Source: Cardinalis cardinalis
Lineage: Eukaryota > Chordata > Aves > Passeriformes > Cardinalidae
Direction: 5' to 3'
Assembly (NCBI GenBank): GCA_014549065.1
Contig: JACDOX010000004.1
Span: 11,043,835-11,107,834, forward strand
Length of the DNA stretch: 64,000 nucleotides
Shown: positions 13,944 to 27,984 of the stretch, piece by piece
Position numbering within the stretch: position 1 is the stretch's first letter
Layout: each line of letters opens with the position of its first letter
Made by a program: the position numbers and the translations under genes
The notes under the pieces: model-generated
What the model was told of the DNA's origin: nothing
What the model saw: the letters and a program-made list of their open reading frames with translations, nothing else
Database searches by the model: none

Positions 13944-16900
13944 GTGAAAATTGTATCTGAGGTTTAAATTTGAATCACNGGGTTTCCTCTCATTTATGTT
14001 GTCTTTTCCCATTAAGTTTGTTCTATTGACTGGAGAAGAATTATTTATGACTGATATTTAAGACCACAGGTGTCCCACAGGAGTTCGGAGAGAACTTGTG
14101 GCACCATAAGGTACCTTCTAAGAGGTGCCAGGTCTGTTTTGGAAACCACTGCAACACCCTTTCTATCAGGGCAGTATGCCATGCACAGATCTCCCATGAT
14201 GAGCTGGGTGGAATAATATGTTTGAAACTGTATGTGTGTGTTAATTAACCTGCAAGTGACAGCTGGCAAGGGCACATACCCTTGTGAACTGCTTATATAA
14301 ACCTCTTAACTCAGAGCAGTAGGTCTCTTGTTTTGGTAAACACCTTCTCAGCTTGCAAACTTTAGTCTGCCTGGGTGGAATGAGGCCATTTTACAACAGC
14401 CAAGGCTCTTGTCCTTTACTTTTATTCTTCTCTTCTCTGAATAAAATTTAGCAGCCGTTCATGATGTCTGTATACAAAACAGCCAGCTTTGTGGTATCAC
14501 AGACGATAAAAATGTAATGTGCAAAATTCACATCCAGCAACACTTCTTCCATTTTTTATTATTTTCTCATAAAAACAATTTAGGAGACTTAAACAAGGAC
14601 AAGAAAATGCTCTTAAAAAGGCATGCAATATCATTTAGCTTCACCTAGAAGCTTTACCATTCTAAAAAAACATCCACACTCAGTTTAACTGTTCTTAGTG
14701 ATTACAGTTTGCAGTACCCGTTATTTAAAATATTGATTCTTGTTCCTTCCCTTCATACAACTTTAGGATCTTTCACAGAGTGTAAACTTCCCTGTCAAAA
14801 ATTCATAGACAATTCATCTCCTATTTTAATGAGTGCTTCTATCATTTAGAAAAGATTAGGCAACCATCTGCAGGAATGTCTGTGCTAAATAGTTGCAGGG
14901 CGAGAAAATAGTCTAGATGTCCTTGTAAGTCCTGCTTTCTACAGTTTACTTCTTTTTCAGTCTATCTAGAACAGAAAATAAGAATTATTGAATTCAAGAA
15001 TAGCTTANGAAATTAGAGTTTGTTCTCAGTCATCATCTCTTGACTTTTAATTGTACAGAACACTAAGGAGGTACATACTGGCCTGTGTGTAATAACCACA
15101 TAGTTTGCTGCAGAAAACAGAGTGTTTATATAAAAATGGTGCCATTCTGAAATAACTCCTCCACTGGCTAACCATATCAGTAATTCCATTAATTCAATAT
15201 ATGGCAAAAGCAAAATTCTTAATGCAGAAGTAAAATAGTATGAAATATAAAGAAGAAATGAAAATACTGAAGAATTGTTATACAATTATTTAAATTCTTA
15301 AAGGCTATACATGAATAAGTTATTATAGTAGAAACATTCAAATGATGAGAATACTACAATAGAATGCATTATAAGTGTTTCATTTTAAAAAACAAAAATT
15401 TATAAAGGTAAGCCCCTGTGCTTTCATTCTTTAATGTGTTATTACATTCATGAATCTTTTGAGAAAACAGTATGGAATATGAGAGAATAACATACTGCTG
15501 AATTTACAGGATTTAAGTGTTAAACTTGAAAATGTAAAGTGCTCTTATCAGTACTGTTAATTTTATTTGAATACAACCTTTTTGGGATGGATTACTAGGG
15601 AAATATTTGAATGGGAAAAAATGTGAACTACAGAGCATCTTCTGCCTGATAAGTACAAATGTCAGATTTGGTAGACAAAAAGGGGTGAAGTTGCAGTTTG
15701 GGCTTCCATCCACCCCTCCTTTTCCTCTTTGCTTAGTTATAATTCTGCAAAGCCCATGTGAAAACACACTACCTGCTATGGTGACATTTTTCATTCATTC
15801 TGAACAGGTATGAATCACTTTACCAGATTTTTGTGCTCAGTTTCTCCTGCCTAGGTGTATNGTGTTGAGCAATTGGGGCCAGGAAGGCAAATAATAGAGT
15901 TTGCACGATTTCAACATTCTCTGCACATTGAAAGTGAAGAAATTTTACATCTTTATGGTATTNTTCACTGTTCAAATCTGTAATCATNAGTAAACAGGTT
16001 CAGATCCCACTAAAGATAATGGCCAAGAGAGTCACTGCAGAGATGCACAGAGAGACAGCAGATTGCACTGCCATGAGAAAATCTTGCTCCTTGGGATTTC
16101 TGCTATCATTTATATTTTAATTCAGCAATATTTCATTTCTTATGTCTTTAAGATACCAGCAGTAGTATTAATCCAAAGTTTTGTCCTAGGAGTAAATGGG
16201 TCTCCCTAGAGNTGAATATAAACTAATTACCTTTGTACATTATGTTGACTGTTTAGAATACATAATTGTTTTCCCTAAATTTTTGAGAGATGAAAGAAGG
16301 CATGCGTACATGTATTAGGATATCTCTGTCTATGAGAGAAACCTTGAATCTAATTTCTCACAAATGTTTACCTGTCTTTTATTTGATAAAATGCAATAAT
16401 TTAGTACAATTTTAAAAATATACTGTGTTAGTACAAATGCTTTTTGCCTTTCATATTTCCATTATCATAAAATCCTTTCCATGTTTTCATGAGTACTAGC
16501 ATATTTTTCTCACTGTCTTCATGAATACAGCTCAGTTCAGATCTTAATTCACTCTATTGAAAGAAATTATTCCATTCAGTTTGAAACTGATCAAAGCTCT
16601 TCTATACTGTTTTGGAGAGCCAAAAGGGGACTTTTTATGGGACCAGGATCTACGTAGCAAGTAAGCAAAGGCTGTTTTAAGAACATTTTCCACATTCACT
16701 TAGAAGAGGTTCCCATGGAAATCTAATTCAGCTAATAGTTACGTTACCCTTTTGGCAACTTGCCTCCCTCATGAGGAAATATCATTTTAAGGGGTTCCCA
16801 TAGAAAACTATAGCTTAAATCTGTACTGCAAAGTGATGGTATTCACTAATGCTCCGAAGCTCCGTGTCCTGCCAATGCAGCATTAGAGAACAAGCGCTTC

Positions 16901-17471
16901 CTTGTGGGGTCTGGGACTCTGCTACAGTGGGAATGCTCCTCAGATTTCCTTCTGTCATAGGGCTTACTGTAAGGGGAAAAAAAAAAAACCAGCAAGGAAA
17001 AAAAAAAGCCCTGCAATTCGTGTTTTATTCATTTTGGGTGTTTTGTTAGGGTTTTAGTAATCTTCAGACCTACAAAGGAATAACTAAAATTAAAGAAGAA
17101 AACAAAAACCCCTCAGTCCTTTGAATGCAGTGATATTTGTTATGTATATACATGAGAGATAATTTTATAATGAAAATGTAACAGAAAGTTACAGCTTCTT
17201 AAGTCAATGCAAAATTGTGCTTTTAAGTCAACACACATTCTGCCATCTAGTGACCAGAAGAAATTGTACTGACCAGTTGCTAATGTGATGAGAAACCCCA
17301 AGTACTGCTACTGCTGTGTATATTTGTGGGAGAACCTCCAAAATGGGTTAAAAAATGTGCAGAAAACTTTTTCATGCTCTGGGAAGTTAGAAATTGATNC
17401 GATCTGCTGAAATTAGTTAATATTGCTGCCCAAAATTTGTTTTAAACAGACTGATTCTTTATATATTTCTG

Positions 17472-17515
17472 TAGTCTTCTTTCTTCCTTTCCCCCTCTCC
17501 TCCTCCCCCTTTACC
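17472..17515. repeat. Pyrimidine-rich tract
   Basis: This is an almost uninterrupted C/T run on the + strand. A poly-pyrimidine stretch inside an intron may affect splicing, but no AG-bounded exon follows it. Confidence 0.75.
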
Positions 17516-18468
17516 TGGGACTTATATCAGCATTTTGCATAATTTCTGGGNAAAATATTTGTGTGTTAGCACAGAGAGGATGCCATGCTACTGNATGTGA
17601 GACAGTTTGCATTACTGCACATTTTGGCTGCAAGACTTATTCTTTCATTCAGCAGTCAAGAGTAAATGAAAACACTTGTTTGGCTAGTTACAGTTCAGGA
17701 GTGGGTAGGGTAGGATGAATCACACTGCTGGAGCATTGTGGGTGAAAGAAAATGACAGCCACTTTGGGGAGTNGACTGCTTCTTTTTGCTTTTAAGGTTT
17801 TGAAAAGCTTTCAGGAAACTGCTCTACTTGTTCTGTACAAGCTGATGACACTCAGCAACTCTCAGAAGTTCCTTGACATTGTGTGTGTCCTAAGGGGGTA
17901 ACCCTAGAGGTCTCACAACCACTTTTTTTTTTTTTTAGTTCATTTATGATGTCATCACCAACTTCTATGATGAAAAAGGCTTTTTATATCAATGCCAGTG
18001 TGTCCTGCACCATAAATAGCACAATTCATAGTAGATGGTACACCATAATACATTTGTCCTCTGAAGTTCCCATACAATATGATAAAAAATAGCCATAAAA
18101 GCCAGACCAACGTTGTTTATAATGTCATCTGATGACTAGGATATATATGTAACAAATACATATGTTACAAATATAATTAAACAGNCTTAAAATCTGTTTG
18201 ATATTTACCTTAATTTCAAAGAATATCCACTTGTCAAAAAGCAAAGACTTGGTGAGCAGAACCTTGCAAAGCTGGTATTTTTCTTTTGTATTTCTCAGTT
18301 GTCCTAGTTTGCATTTGTACACTGTTAACAGATTTTTTTCTTCTTTATTCCTACAGAGAGCACATGGCACCTCTCTCCTCTTCTAAAAACGCACACCTAC
18401 ACTGGCTGCAAGATTTTAGCTTCTCCTCTAAAAAACTAAAAAGGTTACTCAATAGGAATAAAAATTCC

Positions 18469-18513
18469 CATAACATAACACAACATAACAAAACATAACA
18501 TAACATAACAATA
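18469..18513. repeat. (CATAA)n pentanucleotide microsatellite
   Basis: About nine CATAA-type units are present, with a few interruptions (CACAA, CAAAA). Confidence 0.92.
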
Positions 18514-18646
18514 AAGGTAAAGCCAATGGGACTAGTGATAAGAGCTGTAAATAANACCAAACTGTAAACTTTGGAATTGCAATTTTTTATTCTGTCCAAG
18601 AAGGCATGGAACTATATTACATGCCTCTGCTTATATGTAAAATNAA

Positions 18647-18828
18647 ATCATGGAATCAGATAATCATTTAGNGTGGAAAAGCCCTCCAAGATCATTAACC
18701 TTTGACCAAACACCACCATGCCAACTAAACCATAGCACTAAGCGCCAAGTCCAATCATTTTTGAACACTTCCAGAGATGGTGACTCCACCACCTCCCTGG
18801 GCAGTCTGTTCCAATGCTTAACCAAATG
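18647..18828 (-). mobile_element. CR1 retrotransposon 3' fragment, minus strand
   Basis: It begins aatcatggaatcagataatc, the reverse complement of a CR1 tail. It continues with the characteristic gaacacttccagagatggtg and ctccctgggcagtctgttcc stretches. It is 5'-truncated and diverged. Confidence 0.92.
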
Positions 18829-20953
18829 ATAACGTCACATCCATATTAAAATGTATGCATCACTAAAATGTTTTGAAGTATTGATCCATTATGACCAGCT
18901 GAGGAGCAAAAAATAGGCATCCTGTTGCAGTGATCCCTTGTGCTTCCATAGCCACCAAAGGACCATTGACAGCAGAATAAATTCTTTTATCAGATAATGA
19001 AACCTGAGATTTTCTACCACAAATGTTTGGAATGTGTTATGATTTATTAAAAGTCTTGGTCTGTTTAAAATNATTCAAGGTTCCCCATAATGCTATTTTC
19101 ATTTACATTTTGAGATATTTATGGGTTTTTATCTTCATACTGTGTAGATTATAGCATTAACAATGTAATAAAAAGGCTTAAAACCCTTGCATGTTTCCAG
19201 GCCTAACTTAAGAGTCACACTGTCAATTTCTGAATTAGACCATGCACCTATTTGTTGCTGAAAGGATTTGCTTTCCCCCTGTATCTAATGAAACAATATG
19301 ATTAATATCAATATTAGAGATAAAAGAAGAGAAGAACTGTTCTGTTTCACCCAAATAAAATTTAGGACAGACATCACCAAAAAAACTCTCTTCAGAAANT
19401 AATGTCTACAAAAATACCTTCTTCTGGGTTAGAAAACTTATTTTCAGCAGCAAAAACTAGGTAAGAAGAATGAGAATGATAAAAATTAATTTACTCAGAA
19501 TGTCAATTCAAATATCCAATATTGTATCCAGATAGCAGGTCTTGAATCATGCTGACTTGACCTTGCAGGACACCTCTGTGCTANAATACTGCCTACATTA
19601 GGATGGTTCTTACCACCTTTCCCACACAAACAGATCCTTGAAATTTCTGTGCCATTTAGTCATACTCTAGACTGACTTGGGTTAAAATGCTTTCCCAGCC
19701 CAGACAGCATTTANATACTGCCTCTCTGTGAAGTATTGAGGGGAAAAAAACCAGCATAATGGGTTCACCTTCTGTGTTTATTACCTAGGATCTGAAAATG
19801 AAGGAAAGTTTCATTTTATTTAGCATTTGTTGGAAACTTAAACAAGATACTATATTAAAAATGCTTCATAAAAATGCATTATTCTTAAGCTTCTTAGATT
19901 TAACAATTTTGAGATCGTTGTTTCTACTTATATACANAAAATGGACATTTCTGATCCTATTACAAAAATGCACTTGACCCTTTTTTTTTCTCTCATGAGG
20001 CCTGAATTTTAATGAGGTCTTACCCATGCCAGTACATTGCATTTCCTGGTACTGCTTTTGTTCTCATGTGGCATTTGGTTAAATACTTCAGCTGAATATG
20101 AAAATAAGAACATTGCATAAGTCTGGTTCCATTTTTTGGATAAAACTTATAAAAATATTTTTATCTGGGTAATGAAAAATTTATCTTTAATATATACTTG
20201 CTATATAAATGCTTAGTATATCAAAGGGAGATTAGCTGAAAAGTGCATCTCAAAGACCATCAGCAATAGTTGAAGTGAATTGAAAATATTTTGTTGCTTA
20301 AGTGGAAAAATGAAAAAAACGAGGCATTATGATCATACTGAGTGGTATTTGTACCTCCATCATTATGACTGGAGCTACATCAGGTATTATCCACAATGCA
20401 GAACACCCATCTCCCAGACAGTGGGAGATCACTTCACCAGATTTTTTGCCTTTGCCTCTCCACCAGCAGTCTGTCCTGCAGGACACTGCATGTGCCTGCA
20501 CCCAGCACAAGATGCTGCAGGACTGGGACCAGAACATTCACCACCTCCCTGTATGCCTCTGGAAAGCCTTCCTCTAGCAAAGGTCGCCCATTATTGCACT
20601 CTGTAACTTTAAAAGTAGAACTAGGTCTTCTGCAAGAATGGTGCCATGGCCTCTAAATTGCCTGACAAGCAGAGATCACGCAGGCAGCAAACTCAGAGTA
20701 AACATGCCTTGCTGTGGCAGCCTCTCCAGGGGAGAAGCTATGCAAAGTCTCCTGCCATTACCATGCTATTAATTACAGTTTAAATGTGTCATCTGTACTG
20801 CACCTTGTAAAAATTGTAAAAAATATTCTAATCACAGTTTGCATTAGAATATTAATTGTAATAAGAGATTTTCCACAGAATCAAAAGCTATCTTAAATCA
20901 GAGAAGCGGTAGAAGAGGTGTATTTTGGAAAAAATTATTCATAGAATTTTTAA

Positions 20954-21032
20954 CACACATATGTATATATACACATACAGANATATATATATATATATAT
21001 ANAATATTTGCATGTGTGTATATACATATATA
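20954..21032. repeat. Compound (TA)n/(CA)n microsatellite
   Basis: Alternating TA, CA and TG units with two Ns. The Ns probably reflect length variation or poor read coverage in the repeat. Confidence 0.9.
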
Positions 21033-22551
21033 ATTTAATTATCTTATATTTATTTCTGGGATGTATTAAAATGTTGAATGTTTAATCCTCAAAATATATT
21101 TTATTAATTATATTTTCAGATATTCTCTTTAGAATGTGAACTGCATTNCTGTTCTCAAATGAATAATTAAATTTATATTTTAAGTGGTGCCAGTAATGAA
21201 TATTTACAAAAAGAAACACTAATTTGGAAAAATACATGAATAGTTTGCTAGAAAGGAAAAAAACCTCTTTCTTCTGATTGACCCCTTAAAAATAAGTTTA
21301 CCTTTTATTGTTTCTTTAAATAGAAATGTTAATGTTTTAAATGATTTATCAAGACAATGTATTTGCAAATAATATTTATTAGGGATATTTACATATCATA
21401 TAATGTTTTGTGGTTTTTGAGGCAGAAAGGTAAGTTTTATTATCTTCATGCTTTTACAAATTGGGGAGAATTTTGAATTTTGCATTTGCAAAGTAACCTT
21501 CCAGCAGAAAGGTATTTTTTAATATTCGTGTTCCTTGTGTTTCAGACACCTTCTGCCTCATCAGAAACTTTATGTGATTGTAGTTGAAGTAGTTTCAATG
21601 TTAACCCACATTTCCCAGCACACGCTTCCTGAATTAGAGTCCCAGTTTTTGGGGTGTTTTTTACAGAATATTTAGCGCTGAGCTGCAGACAGCTGTGTGT
21701 GCCTGGGAGGATCACAGGGAACTGTGCTGAAGATACAGCAGTCCCCCTCTAAGTGGAAAAGACTTTCTGTATTTCATTACAGAAATGAAAAGTAGAGCTA
21801 AGGTAGAAATCTAGGAGGTTTGCACAGGACAAGACAGGGTAAATGACAGCAGTGATAACAGGATAAACAACTAAAGCACTCATCTCATACACTCTGGGGC
21901 TTGATGGCACTGATAAAGTTTTCCCTATTAAAATCAGTGTGGAGAGCAAAATACAATCTATAGTCTTTTTAACTTAGAGGTTTCAGGAAGGAAGCAAACC
22001 ACAAGCACTTGTTCAGCTGTATTCAACCTAAAAAATTAAACAGTTCATTGGCTAAATTATTGCAATTTCCCACCACCACCATTCCCAAAGATGACTTTTT
22101 ATCTCTGTTGAAGGCTTCATCATTCTGAAAGATGAGTGCAGAAATAGAAGTCCTCTGGAGGAGCAGCAGGCTCTGCCACAGAACAGCAATGTCTAACACT
22201 GTCACAGTCGTTTTCTGGTGTGGTTTGCACGGATTTAAAATAAAGGAATAGAATGTCTGCATTTGAATAACTGTTTTTGTCCCGTGTCATACAGCTGATT
22301 TATAGAATGTGTCACTACGTTGAATGTTGATTCATAAAATAAAATCATATTGGAAAATCTGCAGACATAAATTTAAGTATTTATTGAAAGCTGAGTGTAG
22401 CAAAGTTAAGTTGATGTTAACTGCCATGATCACTTGCCTGACTCTTGCCAGCACCTTCCAGGTATGTTTAGGAACATATTGCATGAGACAGTATGTGACT
22501 GTTGAGAAATGTCTACACACAAGCTTTCATAAACCTTTATTCTGTCTTTAG

Positions 22552-22662
22552 AATTTGGAATGATGGGAGATCATACAATTAAAAGTCAGCGACCTCGATC
22601 TGTTCATGAGAAAAGGGTCCCTCAGGAACAAGCTGATGCTGCTAAATTTATGGCACAAACTG
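22552..22662 (+). CDS. ADGRB3: ADGRB3 exon: linker between the CUB region and the first TSR
   Basis: The exon is 111 nt. The acceptor is tctgtctttag and the donor is actg|gtaata. It starts with the last two bases of a split Glu codon and ends with the first base of a Gly codon, so it is phase 1 at both ends. It encodes about 37 residues, beginning FGMMGDHTIKSQRPRSVHEK and ending KFMAQT. It has no cysteine, no hydrophobic segment and a high charge, consistent with a flexible extracellular linker. A Lys-Arg pair follows the His-Glu in the middle of the exon; whether a protease uses it is unknown. The exon can be skipped without a frame change. I recognise it from its near identity to the BAI3 segment just before the TSR array. 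The preceding large exon is not in this window. Confidence 0.93.
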
Positions 22663-25600
22663 GTAATACATCAGTTACATTTTTTCTATTTACTGTTGTT
22701 AATTTTAGCAAGACCACTGCATGTTTCCATAATCTTTTGCTGCATATTTGTCAGTTTTCTAAGCTGATACTTTTTTTGAACCATTTATTTTTTTTTCACC
22801 AGTTAAAGTCCATAAATAAAGTAGCTAAGAGTTAGGTAGATCATGCAAAAACATGCACTGTGAATGTGAATACTGAATCATTTAGTGTAAGCATAAATTT
22901 CTTTAGTAGTAGAAGCAGTCTCACATGTACAAACACAGGACAGCTCACTGTGACATGTTAACTTTTTTCAAAGATGTTAAGAACATGCTTCAGAATTTCT
23001 TTATAAATAGAATGTCTAATCCCAGCTTTAGGCTTTTATCAAATTAATTAATTACTGGGGTGACTTTAATGTNCACGCATTCAGCATTTGCTATCTTTGG
23101 CCCAGCACGATGCTCTGTTCTCTAGTTTCCAGATTCATAATTGCTAAATGAAATTGGCCGTAAGTAGATTTTAATTGAATGTGCAAATTATCTAACAGTT
23201 TTTCATCTAAAACATACCTTCTAATTTTGTTTGAGCAACTTCATCTTTTTATCTAAAGATACCAAGATGATATTGGAAACATGGAACTGAAGTAATTAAA
23301 AAAAAACAAAAAAACCCTGATTAGCCTGTTTACCAACAGTTACCACAGCTGTCTTTGAGGTGAATGATAAAATTTTAGTGGTGAGTTGAATTGAGCTCTC
23401 ATACNCCAAAACTACTGCCCATTTTGACTTCAGTAATGATCCATGTATCTGTTGGTAAAANCTAAGTCTTTATTGGTACCCTTCACACTTCATTCCAGTA
23501 AGTTACTGAGTTGACAATCGTGTGCCCCATAATTGTTGTATGGATTTGAAACAACTTCCTCTGTATCCCATAGTAACTAACCTAGAATATATGCCTGCAT
23601 CAGTCGTACATAATGCTTCCAGTTTTTATGCACTTCAGTAAAAGAGCTATAATTGCTTCTAGTTATGTTGCATGTTGACTTCCTTAGTGGTAGGGTGCTT
23701 TACTTAACAGATTTGCAGAAATCAGTATATTGAGCAATCTAAGTATAGCCAATCAGTGTAGATCTGTCTGATAACCAATTTAGAATAAAAAAAAGTCTGT
23801 TTCCCTCATATTAATCTATAGGATTGCTTTTATGGCTAACTCCCAGATACTACTGTAAGCAAATGCAGTGGAAGAAGGGAGCCTAGAGTTCTCTAGGTCT
23901 CCATGCAGTTTTTGTTTAGGAAAGTAGAACTTATCACTTACATACCTAGATCAGACATACAATGTTAATTGCTTACTACATAGAATAACACCTTTGCTTT
24001 TATGCTGCTTCTTGAATTCATACAATTATTCAAAAAATAGTAAAATTATCTGGGTTTTTTTCCCCAATAAGTCCTTAAAACTTTAATAATATCATGCAAA
24101 TCTTGTATTTGATAATTTTAGTCATGCATTGCAGTGCATCTATTCTGGGTGTTAAGAAAGCTGCATTACAAGTGCAGCCCTTATACCATCACCTTCCAAT
24201 ACATTGTGTGTGTGGAGTGGGAGATGAGCGTTCAAAATTATACAGGATTGGTTTTCAAGGTCCTGTTCTAAAAGGATGTGAGATGTATGAGCATATAAAT
24301 TTAGATGCCAGTTTGGGGAAATATATATTTTCCATGCTGCAGGTTAATACATTTTAAGTAATACTTGTGCTCTTTCTAGACATACTAATTTTCATCTCTT
24401 CATTTTGTTTTTCCTTTGTAGTGATCATTGCATATTTTCTTCACCTGTAATGCATTCATGTTTCTTGCAATAAAATGATTGTGATATCTTCCTAAACTGA
24501 TTCATAAGGTTTTTTTCCTAACATATCTATCTCATTAATTTATCCACTAAGAAATATTATTAGCAATTGGTTACTGAGTTTATGGGTTTTACATTTTAAT
24601 CCTTGATATTTTATTTTGTGTAATAATAAAACAGATACAAAAGTGCAACAAAATGTTTGCATGTTTTTAAAAGGCAAAGAGATAGGAATTGAGAAATNTC
24701 CTGGAAAAGATTTATGAAAAGCATTTAATACTGTTTGAATCGTGGACTTAATCCACCAAATTTTGCTGAAAATTGAAGAGTTTTAATATGTGGTATTAAA
24801 ATATGCATTTTTCTCNTTTTGGAGAGTATTATGAAGCAGTAAAAACATTTATTAAAAAATACTGTGTGAATAATTTCTTCTTCTATATTTGTCATTTTCT
24901 GTGTTTGGACTGATCCTTCCCTTAGGTGTTATGGGATTTAGAGAGTATAATGCAGGTAAGTTTTACACAGATCAATGAGGCCTTCCATACAGTAAGTTAT
25001 GTTTCCTCTTACGTGTCAAGCATCAGGGGAGAATAAGAGTTTAGTAGCTTGCAAAGAAATAATTTGAGATTATAGATTGAATATGATTGATATAAAAATT
25101 TTAAGAGTTCTCAAATAACAGAAAACAAGAATGTAAATAAAAAGTAGCCTGTTCAAAATTTTCATTTCAGAAAAGAAAAAGAATGGATAAGAGAAAAGCA
25201 AACAATGGAAGATATATTTGCAGATTATTTACTTAACCTAGATTTATTCTAGAAAATATAGCAGTTTTATGTGTGGAAATTAAAATGGTAAATTAACAAT
25301 GATATATATGTAAAGATATTTTCCTTCTTTTAAATCTTTTAAAGTAAGTNATAATCATCCTGCGCAGTATAAAATACTCAGAAAAATTAAAAATTACCAA
25401 AAAAATCATAATGCATTGTACAAAAGGAAGCAAAGCAGCTGGTGAGATAAGAGTGTTCTTTATTTTGTTTTCATTTTGCTCTTTTTTGCACNGCTTGTTA
25501 ATATGGAGGATCTTCCTCCAGCAAATGTTTAAGCCTTCTTTACATNTGATGATGTATATTAAGAGATTATACTTTTTGTGAATGAACAGTACATAAATTC

Positions 25601-27822
25601 TCAGAACTTCTACTAATACCAATTTCAAAATTCACTCAATACATTCACACAACAGTCTGACAACAGCCTAACAATCATGTTGCTGCTATTTTCCATCATG
25701 TTCCAAGGGCTTAGAGTAACATTTTTACTTTAATATATATTTTTTTTAATTTTTAATTTCTTTATTTTNTTAGTTGTGTAATGTCAATATGTCTGTGTTG
25801 AATAATGGATTGTTTACACTGAGTATATATAACTCTTTTACATANTGAGGAACATCTCAAGAAACATAGACTTTTTCTGCTGTTTGACCTTTTATCTAAA
25901 CAATTTTAACAAAGGCAAAGTCAAACTTCAAACATGTAGGAAAAGTCAAAAAGTATTAGCCTAGAAACCCACAGTAATACAAGTCTTTTTACCATGGATA
26001 TAGGACTTATAGTACCTATTTTATAATTGTTAATGTCTACATACATATTAAATATATTTAGCGTGTTATGTCATCTAACCTGAATCTAAACCATCTAACT
26101 GCCTAATCAAAGTGCTAAATTCATGTCACAAGAACTATTAAAACAATAATCACTGATTTTTTTTTTCATTTTTTTCACCTAACAAATAAAGAAAAGAACT
26201 ACAAAAATCACTGGTGAATTTTTGTGTGTAGAAAGCTCATAATTTTGTGGGTTTATGTAGAAATTTTTAGAATTGCATATAATTTTATTAAAAACAGAGG
26301 GATTTGTGTGCTAATTATAATGCATTCTATCTTTTTACTGAATAAGAAGCTCTTTTTTTTTTTAAAGCATTGAATAGCCTCAGAATTAAATCTTAGAAGT
26401 CGAGCAGAAACAATCAATTTGCAAAGGCTTCCTGCTTGACCTCTGGGGAAAAGAAAAATGAAAAAACCAAAAAAAGATAGCTTGGAGAGATTCACAGATT
26501 CTTGCTACAAAGAACAGTTTGAATAAATAGCATGTCACTTACTACATTCTTGGAAGATAGCACCAGAATATTCCTGCTTTGCAGACAGTCCCTCGACTGT
26601 GATCAGTATCAGAACTTTTGGAAGACTAGAAGTATACTGAGATAACTGAAATTTCAAGCAAGCCCCTCAAGTCTGCAGATTTTATCATGCCACTGATTTT
26701 AAAACAGAAAGTCCCATTTGTTTCAAAAAGGACTTACACTAAAAAATTAAGCATGCAGTAAGGATTTCAGCTGCCATTTTACATTGCATTCTGAATTTTA
26801 ACAGAAGAAGCTAAACATCAATGCACAATTATTTACTCAAATTGTTCAGTGAGGTATATTCACATTATTTTTGCTTTTGCTTTCTGAGAATACTCAAGGG
26901 ACTTATTTTTCTGAACAGGAATTCCTTTGGGAAAAGAATTCCACAATTGTGTGTATAGCTGTTCATGCATTCTTTCAAAATTCAAGCATTCTTTCCAGAG
27001 CATCCATGGAAGAAAACGTTATGCATGACTTGCTTTCAAAAAAATAAAAATTTAATATTCTATCTCTTAGAAATTAAAAAAAAAAAATCCTCTTTTCTAA
27101 TATATAGTATTAATAAATCACATCTGACAATTTTGAACATAGTAGTATGTATTACTTTCCGTGATTAGGTCTGGTACACCCAAGAATTCAGCATACCTGT
27201 AGGTCAAAAGCAAGGAATAAATTTATGCAGCAAATTATCAAAGTTTCCATCTCACACTTCAGGTTAAAGTTTAGTAAATTAAATGTTTTTCTTTGTCAAG
27301 AACTTCATTCAAATGCTATATGATTCTGCTGAAGAAAATTTAAGACATTAGGGGCTGGTTGTTCTNGTTTTTTTTCATTGGAATTCCCTTACTGGAAGGC
27401 TCCTTAAACTGTTACTGAGCCTTAATTCTAGAGGGATAAGTATAAATATCAAAGACAAATCCTTTGCTATTATGTCAAAAGAGTTGTCTATGTTCTTACA
27501 GAATCCTGAGGGTAGTGTTGTTTCTGAAGTGTTGAAGGGCAGTAGTTCTCATAAAGTTGTAAATGATGCTAAGACATCAAAGTCTTCCCCTCTGACAGGC
27601 GTTATGTGATTGCAGCATCGTAGGTGTCCTTGTCTTCTATTCATTGCNCATTTTCACAGCTGCTTTACTCCATAAACCTTTAAATATTTATTTTGGTGTG
27701 GTCCCTTTTTCTTTGATTTATAAGAGCAGACGATAATGAGCTTCAGAAAAAAAAACAAAACCAAAACCTGTGTCATTAATACTTATGTCTATATTCATGT
27801 TTGTTTGTTGTCTTGAATACAG
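22663..27822 (+). other. Intron between the linker and TSR1 exons
   Basis: This 5,160-nt intron has a gtaata donor and an ag acceptor. It is AT-rich, with several A- and T-runs. I see no repeat family, RNA gene or coding exon in it. An open frame at 24094-24357 has no recognisable domain. Confidence 0.85.
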
Positions 27823-27984
27823 GTGAATCTGGTGTTGAAGAGTGGGCCCAGTGGAGTACGTGTTCAGTTACTTGTGGTCAAGGGTCGCAGGTGCGAACCA
27901 GAACTTGTGTATCACCTTACGGGACACACTGCAGCGGCCCTTTAAGAGAATCAAGGGTTTGCAATAACACTGCCCTCTGTCCAG
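27823..27984 (+). CDS. ADGRB3: ADGRB3 exon: thrombospondin type-1 repeat 1
   Basis: The exon is 162 nt, phase 1 to phase 1. The acceptor is cttgaatacag and the donor is ccag|gtagtg. It encodes one complete TSR of about 54 residues with six cysteines. The tryptophan ladder reads EEWAQWSTC, with only two Trp where repeats 2-4 have three. It is followed by CSVTCGQG, which fits the C-x-x-S/T-C-G site for protein O-fucosylation. The WAQW stretch fits the W-x-x-W C-mannosylation motif. Arginines and threonines in QVRTRTC form the usual TSR layer. An N-N-T sequon lies before the last Cys. TSRs of BAI proteins act outside the cell as a binding surface. The 5.2 kb intron before it holds no other TSR. 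Confidence 0.96.

Larger units (their letters stand above)
1..22551 (+). other. Intron upstream of the linker exon, no coding exon found
   Basis: This is AT-rich sequence ending in the acceptor at 22550-22551. I looked for the large signal-peptide/CUB exon of ADGRB3, which should leave an open frame of more than 200 codons, and found none, so it must lie before the window. What I can name is listed separately: the (CCTT)n tract and gap near the start, poly-A and poly-T tracts, two CR1 3' ends and AT microsatellites. The short open frames here look like chance. Confidence 0.8.

Noticed and set aside
20280..20656. Overlapping open frames in several registers
   Set aside because: A locally higher GC content keeps several frames open at once, which points to composition and not to a gene.
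24094..24357. 87-codon open frame between the linker and TSR1 exons
   Set aside because: No family resemblance, no matching splice phase, and not part of ADGRB3.
22663..27822. A possible fifth TSR exon, as in BAI1
   Set aside because: No W-x-x-W/CSxTCG pattern or six-cysteine frame is present in this intron, and the joined protein is already continuous with the four-TSR BAI3 layout.
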